A DNA stretch of 64,000 bases from a bacterium YEK0313 (GTDB lineage Bacteria > Pseudomonadota > Alphaproteobacteria > Rhizobiales > Phreatobacteraceae): positions 4,864,615 to 4,928,614 of the forward strand of contig CCMO02000001.1 in the NCBI GenBank assembly GCA_000751295.2, written 5' to 3'. Positions 43,471 to 51,765 of this stretch are shown one piece after another (within the stretch, counting starts at the first letter, position 1; every line of letters starts with the position of its first letter). A program made the translations under genes and the position numbers. A model generated the notes under the pieces. The model was not told where the DNA came from, did no database searches, and worked only from the letters and a program-made list of their open reading frames with translations.

Positions 43471-44268
43471 ATGCCTGACATCGACGCCACGCCGCCCGCG
43501 CCGCCGCCGACATGGGTCCGCCGTTTCGGCGGCGGCCGCTGGACGGAGCAGTCCATTGGCCGGTCCGACGCCCATGTCTTCCGGCTCGATGAAGCCGGGG
43601 GCAGCCCGCTCTACGTCAAGACCGAGCGCATTCATCCGTTGAGCGAGCTCGCCGGCGAGATCGCCCGGCTCGGCTGGCTCGCCGGCCAGGACATCCCCTG
43701 CCCCCGCGTCCTCGACACCGCCGAGCATGATGGCTGGCTCTGGCTGGCGATGAGCGCAATCCCCGGCCGCGACCTCGCCTCCGCCGAGGACATGGCGCCC
43801 GAGCGCCGTGCCGCCGTTGCCGCCGAGGCCCTTCGCCGCCTGCATGCGCTCGACCCTGCCGACTGCCCCTTCGATCATCGGCTCGACAACCGCATTGCTG
43901 CGGCCCGCACCCGCGTCGAAGCCGGCCTCGTCGATGACAGCGATTTCGACGAGGAGCGCCTCGGCCTCAGCGCGGCCGAGATCTTTCCGCGTCTTGCCGC
44001 CGAGCGGCCCACCGGCGAAACCCTCGTGGTCACCCATGGCGACGCCTGTCTGCCCAATCTGATGGCGACGGCCGAAGGCTTTTCGGGCTTCGTCGACTGC
44101 GGCCGTCTCGGTCTGGTCGACAGCTATCAGGACCTCGCGCTGGCACGCTGGAGCATCATCTACAATCTCGGCGAAGCCTGGGTCGCGCCGTTCTTCCGGC
44201 ACTATGGACTGGCCGAACCCGATCGCGATCGTCTTGCCTATTATTGCCTACTTGATGAGTTTTTCTAA
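43471..44268 (+). CDS. APH(3')-family aminoglycoside O-phosphotransferase
   Basis: 265 aa, full length for an APH(3') enzyme (264-271 aa). The invariant residues are present: ATP-binding Lys50 in LYVKTE, catalytic Asp191 in the H-G-D-A-C-L-P-N loop (His189, Asn196) and metal-binding Asp209 in FVDCGRLGLVDSYQDLA. The C-terminal YCLLDEFF is typical. It sits 17 bases after the tamB stop with GAGGAAA upstream, and no integron, IS or transposon sequence flanks it. It is therefore likely a resident chromosomal gene transcribed with tamAB. Kanamycin/neomycin-type substrates are expected from the family; actual activity is unproven. Confidence 0.9.
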   Translation: MPDIDATPPAPPPTWVRRFGGGRWTEQSIGRSDAHVFRLDEAGGSPLYVKTERIHPLSELAGEIARLGWLAGQDIPCPRVLDTAEHDGWLWLAMSAIPGRDLASAEDMAPERRAAVAAEALRRLHALDPADCPFDHRLDNRIAAARTRVEAGLVDDSDFDEERLGLSAAEIFPRLAAERPTGETLVVTHGDACLPNLMATAEGFSGFVDCGRLGLVDSYQDLALARWSIIYNLGEAWVAPFFRHYGLAEPDRDRLAYYCLLDEFF

Positions 44269-44505
44269 GATCATGCCGCTTCATTGAGCAGCGCCTGCCT
44301 GTTTAACGTGCTGACACAAACAGTCACACGGCGAAATATTATTCTGAAATATCAAAATCTGACACGAAAAGAACTCAATCGCGTCGCCCGAGATCCGTAA
44401 AGATCGACTCTCCTGTAGGCGCTCACGGGCTTTTGACCAGCCTGCGGCACCAGCGCACAGCGTTGTGTATTGCGGCGCACCATAACGCAGGTTACCTCAG
44501 CGGCC
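44269..44505 (+). promoter_or_regulatory. AT-rich intergenic region upstream of the secreted protein and RND genes
   Basis: 237 bases that are clearly AT-richer than the surrounding genes, with two CTGACAC elements (44310-44316 and 44359-44365) and an AAATATTATTCTGAAATAT core. This is the most likely promoter region for the downstream genes, but no -35/-10 pair is convincing. No terminator hairpin is evident after the phosphotransferase gene. Confidence 0.4.
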
Positions 44506-45165
44506 ATGCTCGGCTTTTGGACCAGGCGACTGTTGTGCATGCTGGCGGCCCTCGTGGTCATGGCCGGCGTCGACGGCCTGCGCCGGAGTGCCGTGGCCGA
44601 TCCGCTGGTCGGCAACGTCCTCCTCCAGGCCGGCTCGGGCCAGATCGCGACGAGCCAGGTCGGCCGCCATACTCACGCGAGCGACGCCTCCCATTGCGGG
44701 CTCACCGGCATCGGCCGGGCCGCCAAGCGGGCCTGCCCGGCCCGGCCGGCGCGGCCGGCTGTGGGTCTTGCCGCAGCCATCCAGGCTTACGGATCGGCGC
44801 GCGCGACGGATCTTGCCTGCTCCTCGGCAACCGCCGTCCCGCCCCTTACCGGCAATTTCGTCGCGGCCGCGCTGCTCGGCCTGCCGGCGACGATCGTCGA
44901 GGCGGAGCTGCGGAGCGAAGCCTGTATCAAGCACGTCCAGGAGGCTCTGCTCGGCAGCGAGGGCGACGACGATCGCCCCGAACTGACCGCCGACGACGAC
45001 TGGCCCGACCTGGTCCTGCAGAACCTCGCGCTGGCGCCAGCCCTCCTGCCGGCATCCGAGCGGATCGTCCATCCGACCCCGGCCGCGACCGATTTCGCCG
45101 TGGCCTTTGCCCTTGTCTCGGCGCTCGACCGGCCACCAAACGCGCCGGCCTTCGCCCGCGCCTGA
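44506..45165 (+). CDS. Unrecognised secreted protein
   Basis: 219 aa. The N-terminus (MLGFWTRRLLCMLAALVVMAG) is a signal peptide or anchor. The mature part has four cysteines (SHCGLTG, RACPAR, DLACSS, EACIKH) that could form two disulfides, and a segment rich in Ala/Pro. Third-position GC is as strong as in neighbouring genes, which supports real coding, but I recognise no family. It is placed where a regulator is often found upstream of RND pump genes. The Met at 44506 is preferred over 44470 because it places the hydrophobic core correctly. Confidence 0.55.
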   Translation: MLGFWTRRLLCMLAALVVMAGVDGLRRSAVADPLVGNVLLQAGSGQIATSQVGRHTHASDASHCGLTGIGRAAKRACPARPARPAVGLAAAIQAYGSARATDLACSSATAVPPLTGNFVAAALLGLPATIVEAELRSEACIKHVQEALLGSEGDDDRPELTADDDWPDLVLQNLALAPALLPASERIVHPTPAATDFAVAFALVSALDRPPNAPAFARA

Positions 45166-45353
45166 GCGCGCGGCGCGAGCGCCCGCCAGCGACGACAGCC
45201 AGCCTCCAATTCCGCATCGGCAGCGTGAGCGTCCGATGCGCCGGGCAGGCCTTCGCCGGACCGCTTTCCCTCCTCGACATCGTCAGCCGCGACCGCGCCG
45301 CCGTGCCCGATCGCCCCATGCCCTTTTCATCCGACTTCGTTGCGAGCCCTCCC

Positions 45354-46598
45354 ATGCGCGACATGAGCCGCCCTGTTTCGATCCGTTCCCGCCGCCAGCC
45401 GCCGTTGAAGGCGCTCGCCGGCCTCACGCTCGCCACCCTTCTGCTGGCCGGCTGCAACGACCCGCGGCCGGCGGCGAGCCAGCCGGCCGCGACGCCGCCG
45501 GAAGTCGGCTATGTCACCGTGGTCGGCAAGCCGCTGCGCCAGGTGCGCGAACTGCCCGGGCGCGTCGTGCCGCTGCGCATCGCCGAGGTACGGTCGCGCG
45601 TCGCGGGCCTGCTCGTCGAACGCAATTTCGAGCAGGGCAGCCGGGTTCAGGCCGGCGACCTCCTCTACAAGATCGATCCGGCACCGTTCCAGGTCGAGCT
45701 CGCCAGCGCCGAGGCGACGCTCGCGCGGACCGAGGCCGCACTCGTTCTCGCCACCCAGCAGGCCGATCGCCTGAAGGAGCTGCTGGCCCGCCAGGCGGCC
45801 AGCCAGGCGCAATATGACGCTGCCTTCGCAGCGCAGAAGCAGGCCGAGGCCGAGGTCGCCGCCGCCCGCGCCGCACGCGACCGCGCCAAGCTCAACGTCG
45901 CCTATACCGAGCTGCGCGCGCCGATCTCGGGCCATATCGGCCGCGCCCTCCTGACCGAGGGCGCGCTGGTGGAGGCGGGCAGCGGCGCGCCGCTCGCCAC
46001 CATCCAGCAGCTCGACCCGATCTATGTCGACATCACCCAGTCGGTGGGCGAGCTGAATCAGCTGCGCCGCGACCTCGCCAACGGCGAATTGACCCGGCTC
46101 GAGGACGGCGCCGCCGACGTGCAGCTCGTGCTCGACGGCGGCCGGCTCTATCCCCATCCCGGCCGTCTCCTGTTCTCCGACGTCACCGCCGATCCCGGCA
46201 CCGGTCAAGTCACCCTGCGGGTGCAGATCCCCAATCCGAACGGCGAGCTGTTCCCCGGCATGTATGTCCGCGCCCGCACCATCCAGGGCATCGATGCCGA
46301 CGCCATTGCCCTGCCCGCCCAGGCGATCCATCGCACCGACGACGGCAAGGCCGAGGTCTGGGTGATCGGCGCCGACGACAAGGTGCAGCGCCAGTTGGTC
46401 GAGGTCGGCAACCCGATCGGCGCGAACTGGCTGATCCAGTCCGGCGTCAGGCCCGGTGAGCGCGTCGTCATCGACGGCTTCCAGAAGATCGTCGCCGGCA
46501 TGCAGGTGCGCCCGACCCGGCAGGTGGCCGAGGCGCCTGAAGCTACGGCGGAGGACAGCCTGCACGGCGGCTCCGGCCGTACCACGCAGTTGCGCTGA
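45354..46598 (+). CDS. RND efflux periplasmic adaptor (AcrA/MexA type)
   Basis: 414 aa. The leader ends in LLLAGC, so the protein is a lipid-anchored adaptor. It has the lipoyl half-motifs (AEVRSRVAGLLVERNFEQGSRVQAGDLLYKIDP), a coiled-coil hairpin (ATLARTEAALVLATQQADRLKELLARQAAS, then QKQAEAEVAAARAARDRAKLNVAYTELRAP) and the beta-barrel part (GQVTLRVQIPNPNGELFPGMYVRA). Several in-frame starts exist (45318, 45354, 45363) and none has a clear Shine-Dalgarno sequence. It lies 23 bases before the pump gene and links it to an outer-membrane channel. Confidence 0.92.
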   Translation: MRDMSRPVSIRSRRQPPLKALAGLTLATLLLAGCNDPRPAASQPAATPPEVGYVTVVGKPLRQVRELPGRVVPLRIAEVRSRVAGLLVERNFEQGSRVQAGDLLYKIDPAPFQVELASAEATLARTEAALVLATQQADRLKELLARQAASQAQYDAAFAAQKQAEAEVAAARAARDRAKLNVAYTELRAPISGHIGRALLTEGALVEAGSGAPLATIQQLDPIYVDITQSVGELNQLRRDLANGELTRLEDGAADVQLVLDGGRLYPHPGRLLFSDVTADPGTGQVTLRVQIPNPNGELFPGMYVRARTIQGIDADAIALPAQAIHRTDDGKAEVWVIGADDKVQRQLVEVGNPIGANWLIQSGVRPGERVVIDGFQKIVAGMQVRPTRQVAEAPEATAEDSLHGGSGRTTQLR

Positions 46599-46621
46599 GA
46601 CCGGGCGAAAAGAGTTCACCG

Positions 46622-49600
46622 ATGGCTGGCTTCTTCATCGACCGCCCGATCTTCGCCTGGGTCGTCGCCCTGTTCATCTGTCTTGGCGGCATCATCGCGA
46701 TCCCGTTCCTGCCGGTGGCGCAATATCCGATCATCGCGCCGCCCTCGATCGCCTTGTCGACCTCGTTTCCGGGCGCGTCGGTGGAGAGCCTCTATACCGG
46801 CACCACCCGGCTCATCGAGGATGAGCTCAATGGCGCGGCCAATATCCAGAGCTTCGAATCGGCGACCGACGCCTTCGGCGTCATCGAGCTGACCGCGACC
46901 TTCAGGCCCGGCACCGATCCGGGCTACGCCTCGGTTGAGGTGCAGAACCGCCTGAAGCGCGTCGAGGCGCGCCTGCCCGCGGAAGTGCGCCAGCAGGGCA
47001 TCCTGGTCGAGGAGGCCTCGGCCGCCACGCTGCAGATCATCACCCTGGTCTCGACCGACGGCTCGATGGATGAGGTGGCGCTCGGCGACTTCCTGATCCG
47101 CAACGTCATCAACGAGATCCGCCGCATTCCCGGCGTCGGCCGCGCCACGCTCTATTCCACCGAACGCAGCCTGCGCGTCTGGATCGACCCCGACAAGCTG
47201 CGCGGCCTCGGCCTCACCGTTGCCGACGTGACGCGCGCCATCCAGGGCCAGAACGTCCAGGTCGCCTCCGGCGCGGTCGGCGCTGCGCCGAGCCCGAGCA
47301 CCAATCCGGTCAACTTCCCGATCATCGTGCGCGGCCAACTCACCGCCCCCGATCAGTTCGACTCCATCGTCCTGCGCGCCAATTCCGACGGCTCCAATGT
47401 CCGCCTGCGCGACGTCGCGCGCATTGAGCTCGGCGGCGAGGACTACAAGTTCACCACCCGCCTCAACGGCGGCGAGGCGGCCGGCATCGCCGTCACCCTC
47501 GCGCCCGACGGCAATGCCCTTCAGACCGCCCGCGAGATCCGCGCCAAGATGCAGGAGCTCGCCCAGTTCTTTCCCTCGAACGTCAAGTGGGACATCCCCT
47601 ACGACATCACGCCGGCGGTCGAGGCCTCGATCGCCAAGGTGCTGACGACGCTCGGCGAGGCCGTCATCCTGGTCTTCCTCGTGATGTTCCTGTTCCTGCA
47701 GAACATCCGCTACACGCTCATCCCGACCATCGTCGTGCCGATCGCGCTGCTCGGCTCCTGCACGATCATGCTGCTCGCCGGCTTCTCGATCAACGTGCTC
47801 ACCATGTTCGGCATGGTGCTGGCGATCGGCATCCTCGTCGACGACGCCATCGTGGTCGTCGAGAACGTCGAGCGCATCATGAACGAGGAAGGCCTGTCGC
47901 CGAAGGAGGCGACGAGGAAGGCGATGGGCCAGATCACCGGCGCCATCGTCGGCATCACCCTCGTCCTGGTCGCGGTCTTCGTGCCCATGGCCTTCTTCCC
48001 CGGCTCGGTCGGCATCATCTACAAGCAGTTCTCGATCGCCATGGTGACCTCGATCACCTTCTCGGCCTTCCTCGCGCTGTCGCTGACCCCGGCGCTCTGC
48101 GCGACGCTGCTGAAGCCGATCGAGAAAGGCCATGCCCACGCCAAGCGCGGCTTCTTCGGCTGGTTCAACCGCATGGTCGACCGCGAGACCGGCCGCTACG
48201 GCCGCGGCGTCTCGCGCCTGCTCGCCAAGTCCGGCCGCGTGATGGTGGTCTACCTCGCCCTGCTCGTCGGCCTCGGCTTTGCTTTCCTGCGCATGCCCGA
48301 GGGCTTCCTGCCCGTCGAGGACCAGGGCTTCTTCACCGTCGACATCCAGACCCCGCCCGGCTCGTCGTTCAACCGGACGCTGGAGGCGGTCAAGAAGGTC
48401 GAGGAACATCTGCTCGCCCAGCCCGGCGTCGCCACCGTCACCATCGTCAACGGCTTCTCGTTCTCCGGCCAGGGCCAGGTGACCTCGCAGGCCTTCGTCA
48501 CTCTGAAACCCTGGGGCGAGCGCAATGCCGCTTCGTCCGTCGCGAACCTCGTCGCCGGCACCAACGCGGCGCTTGCGGGCTATCGCGACGCGGTGATCCA
48601 GGCTCTGGAGCCGCCGCCGATCGACAATCTCGGCAATTCCTCCGGCTTCAGTCTGCGCCTGCAGGACCGCGCCCAGCGCGGCTACACCGCCCTGATGGCG
48701 GCGCAGGAACAATTGCTGGGCCTCGCCCGCCGCAGCCCGGTCCTGCAGAAGGTCTTCGTCGAAGGCCTGCCGCCCGCGCCCCAGGCCGAGCTCGTCATCG
48801 ACCGCGAGAAGGCCGCCGCCCTCGGCGTCAATTTCGACGACATCCGGGAGACCATCCAGATCAATCTCGGCTCGGTCTACGTCAATGACTTCCCGAACCG
48901 CGGCAAGATGCAGCGGGTCATCGTGCAGTCGGAGGCCATGCAGCGCCTGCACACGACCGATCTCCTGAACTATACCGTGCGCAACGCCCAGGGCACGATG
49001 GTGCCGCTGTCGTCGGTCGCCGAGATCAAGTGGAACAACGGCCCGGCCCAGATCATCGGCTTCAACGGCTATCAGTCGGTGCGCTTCACCGGCGAGCCGG
49101 CGCCCGGCTACACGACGGGCGATGCCATCGCCGAGATGGAGCGGCTGATGCGCGAGCTGCCGCGCGGCTTCGGCTATACCTGGACCGGCCAGTCGCTGCA
49201 GGAGAAGGAAGCGGGCTCGCAGGCCGCCCTGCTGCTGTTCCTGTCGATCCTGATCGTCTTCATGTGCCTTGCGGCGCTCTATGAGAGCTGGTCGATCCCC
49301 TTCTCGGTGCTCATGGTGGTGCCGCTCGGGGTGATCGGCGCAGTTCTCGCGGTGTCGCTGCGCGGCATGCCGAACGACGTCTATTTCAAGATCGGCCTGA
49401 TCACGATCATCGGCCTCTCGGCCAAGAACGCCATCCTCATCGTCGAATTCGCCAAGGATCTGTGGAAGCCCGGCCGCAGCCTCGTCGATGCGACGGTGGA
49501 GGCGGCGACCCTGCGCTTCCGGCCGATCGTGATGACCTCGCTCGCCTTCATCTTCGGCGTCGTGCCACTGGCCATCGCCACCGGCGCCGCCTCCAAGAGC

Positions 49601-49804
49601 CAGCAGGCGATCGGCACCGGCGTGCTCGGCGGCATGCTCGCCGCCACCGTGCTCGCGGTGTTCTTCGTGCCGGTCTTCTTCGTCGTGGTGATGCGCTGGT
49701 TCCAGCGCAAGCGCCTCGCCGCGGAAGCCGAGGCGGCGACGCCCGCGGCGGAGGCGGCGGAGCCGCTGCCGCCCGGCGCGGGCGTCAGCCAGGCGCATCC
49801 CTGA
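46622..49804 (+). CDS. RND multidrug efflux permease (HAE1, AcrB/MexB type)
   Basis: 1060 aa inner-membrane proton-driven pump. The start MAGFFIDRPIFAWVVALFICLGG is typical HAE1. The proton relay is present: adjacent Asp-Asp in GILVDDAIVVVENVERIM near residue 405 and Lys in GLSAKNAILIVEFAKD near 935. Two large periplasmic loops flank the membrane bundles, and FVPMAFFPGSVGIIYKQFS near 455 is conserved. The C-terminus is Ala/Glu-rich. No TolC-like channel gene follows, so it must share one encoded elsewhere. A strong hairpin lies just after the stop. Confidence 0.95.
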   Translation: MAGFFIDRPIFAWVVALFICLGGIIAIPFLPVAQYPIIAPPSIALSTSFPGASVESLYTGTTRLIEDELNGAANIQSFESATDAFGVIELTATFRPGTDPGYASVEVQNRLKRVEARLPAEVRQQGILVEEASAATLQIITLVSTDGSMDEVALGDFLIRNVINEIRRIPGVGRATLYSTERSLRVWIDPDKLRGLGLTVADVTRAIQGQNVQVASGAVGAAPSPSTNPVNFPIIVRGQLTAPDQFDSIVLRANSDGSNVRLRDVARIELGGEDYKFTTRLNGGEAAGIAVTLAPDGNALQTAREIRAKMQELAQFFPSNVKWDIPYDITPAVEASIAKVLTTLGEAVILVFLVMFLFLQNIRYTLIPTIVVPIALLGSCTIMLLAGFSINVLTMFGMVLAIGILVDDAIVVVENVERIMNEEGLSPKEATRKAMGQITGAIVGITLVLVAVFVPMAFFPGSVGIIYKQFSIAMVTSITFSAFLALSLTPALCATLLKPIEKGHAHAKRGFFGWFNRMVDRETGRYGRGVSRLLAKSGRVMVVYLALLVGLGFAFLRMPEGFLPVEDQGFFTVDIQTPPGSSFNRTLEAVKKVEEHLLAQPGVATVTIVNGFSFSGQGQVTSQAFVTLKPWGERNAASSVANLVAGTNAALAGYRDAVIQALEPPPIDNLGNSSGFSLRLQDRAQRGYTALMAAQEQLLGLARRSPVLQKVFVEGLPPAPQAELVIDREKAAALGVNFDDIRETIQINLGSVYVNDFPNRGKMQRVIVQSEAMQRLHTTDLLNYTVRNAQGTMVPLSSVAEIKWNNGPAQIIGFNGYQSVRFTGEPAPGYTTGDAIAEMERLMRELPRGFGYTWTGQSLQEKEAGSQAALLLFLSILIVFMCLAALYESWSIPFSVLMVVPLGVIGAVLAVSLRGMPNDVYFKIGLITIIGLSAKNAILIVEFAKDLWKPGRSLVDATVEAATLRFRPIVMTSLAFIFGVVPLAIATGAASKSQQAIGTGVLGGMLAATVLAVFFVPVFFVVVMRWFQRKRLAAEAEAATPAAEAAEPLPPGAGVSQAHP

Positions 49805-49817
49805 CGACAAAAGAAAA

Positions 49818-49841
49818 GGCCGCCCGGATGAGCGGGCGGCC
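49818..49841. terminator. Hairpin after the RND pump gene
   Basis: Nine-base-pair perfect stem GGCCGCCCG / CGGGCGGCC around the loop GATGAG, beginning 13 bases after the pump gene stop. The A-rich side (AAAAGAAAA) is upstream on the plus strand, so an intrinsic U-tract would exist only for minus-strand transcripts. On the plus strand it could end transcription weakly or protect the transcript 3' end. Confidence 0.55.
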
Positions 49842-50315
49842 TGGTCGCCGCGGCCCAGTGTGGGGGGCGAAGCGGGCTCGGGCGACTTCGCAATGAACGC
49901 GCGATCTGTCATCGGGTTCCCGACCGCTCCGGCAAAAATATTGGCAAAACCGCGATTGCCGGGCCTCGCCGGCGCGCAAAACCCGCCTTTCGGCCGGCAA
50001 TGGCCGGTTTCCCGTCCACAACGGGCCTGCACCGTTCGGAAATCCGACGGCTGCCGTTCTTGCCGAAACGCTGTTTGCCTCGACCTTTCAAGCTCTTGCC
50101 CCAAATGCGGCGGCACGGCCGGCATCGCGGGAAACCGCAAGACGCCCGGCGCCGATCCGGGCAATCCTCGCCCCGCGACGCCGAAGGCCACGACCAGAAC
50201 AACAGCGCGGCGTGCCACAAAACGGAACGAGGAGCGGTCGTGCCGTCCTGGCCGCCGGCCGGCATCGGCGCGCGATGCCGGCCGGGCCGGGGCGGCCGCC
50301 CGAGGGAGGCGAGCC
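49842..50315. other. 474-base intergenic region upstream of aspartase
   Basis: Open frames here on both strands have poor coding character (Arg/Pro/Ala-rich, no Shine-Dalgarno), so I call no gene. The most notable element is a direct repeat GGCAAAA-ATATT-GGCAAAA at 49931-49949, 12 bases start to start, in a locally AT-rich patch. The region probably contains the aspA promoter and leader. GAGGGAGG sits just before the aspA start. Confidence 0.45.
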
Positions 50316-51755
50316 ATGGCTGCAATGCCCGATGGGACCCAGGCGGGCGCGACCCGCGTCGAGCACGATCTCCTGGGCGATCGGGACGTGCCCGCGGATG
50401 TCTATTACGGTGTGCACACGCTGCGCGCGGTCGAGAATTTTCCGATCACCGGCACGCCGATCGCGATCTATCCGGACCTCGTCGTCGCGCTCGCCAGCAT
50501 CAAGCAGGCCGCCGCCCTCGCCAATCACGAGCTCGGCCTGCTCGACACGCCGCGCTGCGAGGCCATCGCCAATGCCTGCGAGGAGATCCGCAACGGCCGG
50601 CTGCACCACCAGTTCGTGGTCGACGTCATCCAGGGCGGCGCCGGCACCTCCACCAACATGAATGCCAATGAGGTGATCGCCAACCGGGCGCTCGAACTGA
50701 TGGGCCACGCCAAGGGCGACTACCGGCACCTTCATCCCAACGAACACGTCAATATCGGCCAGAGCACCAATGACGTCTATCCGACGGCGCTGAGGATCGC
50801 GACCTATCGCGGCATCATGAGCCTCATCGACGCCATGGCCGTGCTGCGCGACGCCTTCGCGGCGAAGGCCGAGGAATTCGCCGGCATTCTCAAGATGGGC
50901 CGCACCCAGCTCCAGGATGCCGTGCCGATGACGCTCGGCCAGGAGTTCTCGACCTATGCGGTCATGCTGACCGAGGACATGGACCGGCTCGGCGAGGCCT
51001 CGCGCCTGATCTGCGAGATCAATATGGGGGCAACCGCGATCGGCACCGGCATCACCGCCCATGCCGACTACGCCCCGCTGGTGCTGAAACACCTCGTCGC
51101 GCTGACCGGCATCGACCTCGTCACCGCCCCGAACCTGATCGAGGCGACGCAGGACTGCGGTTCCTTCGTCCAGCTTTCCGGCGTCCTGAAGCGTGTCGCG
51201 GTCAAGCTGTCGAAGATCTGCAACGACCTCCGGCTCCTGTCGAGCGGCCCACGCGCCGGCCTCAACGAGATCAACCTGCCGGCCATGCAGGCCGGCTCCA
51301 GCATCATGCCCGGCAAGGTCAATCCGGTGATCCCGGAAGTGGTCAACCAGATCGCCTTCGAGGTGATCGGCAACGACCTGACCGTCAGCTTCGCCGCGGA
51401 GGCCGGCCAGCTCCAGCTCAATGCCTTCGAGCCGATCATCGCGCACAGCCTGTTCAAGAGCGTCACCCACCTGCGCAATGGCTGCCTGACCCTCGCCGAG
51501 CGCTGCGTCCGCGGCATCACCGCCAACAGCGGACGGCTGCACGACATGGTCGAGAACTCGATCGGCATCGTGACCGCGCTCAACCCCTATATCGGCTACG
51601 CCAACGCGACCGCGGTGGCGCAGGAGGCGCATGCGACGGGCGGCTCTGTCGCGGCGATCGTGCTCGCCCGGGGCCTGCTGACCAAGGCGCAGCTCGACGA
51701 GATCCTGCGCCCGGACGTGCTCACCATGCCGCGGCCGCTGCCCCTCGGCGCGTGA
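50316..51755 (+). CDS. aspA: Aspartate ammonia-lyase (aspartase)
   Basis: 479 aa. Reversibly converts L-aspartate to fumarate and ammonia in the cytosol. It carries TRVEHDLLGDRDVPADVYYGVHTLRA at the N-terminus, NEHVNIGQSTNDVYPTALR near 140 and GSSIMPGKVNPVIPE near 320, the fumarase/aspartase superfamily loop with the catalytic Ser. The length matches E. coli AspA (478 aa). The ATG at 50316 follows GAGGGAGG. It is convergent with a two-component sensor gene. With the downstream acidic-amino-acid transport genes it suggests catabolism of aspartate to fumarate. Confidence 0.93.
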   Translation: MAAMPDGTQAGATRVEHDLLGDRDVPADVYYGVHTLRAVENFPITGTPIAIYPDLVVALASIKQAAALANHELGLLDTPRCEAIANACEEIRNGRLHHQFVVDVIQGGAGTSTNMNANEVIANRALELMGHAKGDYRHLHPNEHVNIGQSTNDVYPTALRIATYRGIMSLIDAMAVLRDAFAAKAEEFAGILKMGRTQLQDAVPMTLGQEFSTYAVMLTEDMDRLGEASRLICEINMGATAIGTGITAHADYAPLVLKHLVALTGIDLVTAPNLIEATQDCGSFVQLSGVLKRVAVKLSKICNDLRLLSSGPRAGLNEINLPAMQAGSSIMPGKVNPVIPEVVNQIAFEVIGNDLTVSFAAEAGQLQLNAFEPIIAHSLFKSVTHLRNGCLTLAERCVRGITANSGRLHDMVENSIGIVTALNPYIGYANATAVAQEAHATGGSVAAIVLARGLLTKAQLDEILRPDVLTMPRPLPLGA

Positions 51756-51765
51756 CAGGGCACCG

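Noticed and set aside
44433..45353. In-frame upstream extension of the RND adaptor frame to 44433
   Set aside because: It overlaps the better-coded secreted-protein frame and has an Arg-rich composition; the lipobox fixes the adaptor start near 45354.
49860..50315. N-terminal extension of aspartase to 49860
   Set aside because: The extension is low-complexity and Arg/Pro-rich, and ATG 50316 has GAGGGAGG at the correct distance with the length matching known aspartases.
46616..50317. Minus-strand open frame of 1233 codons opposite the RND pump
   Set aside because: Same explanation: Asp/Glu/Arg/His-rich translation without domains or a ribosome-binding site, opposite a well-supported pump gene.
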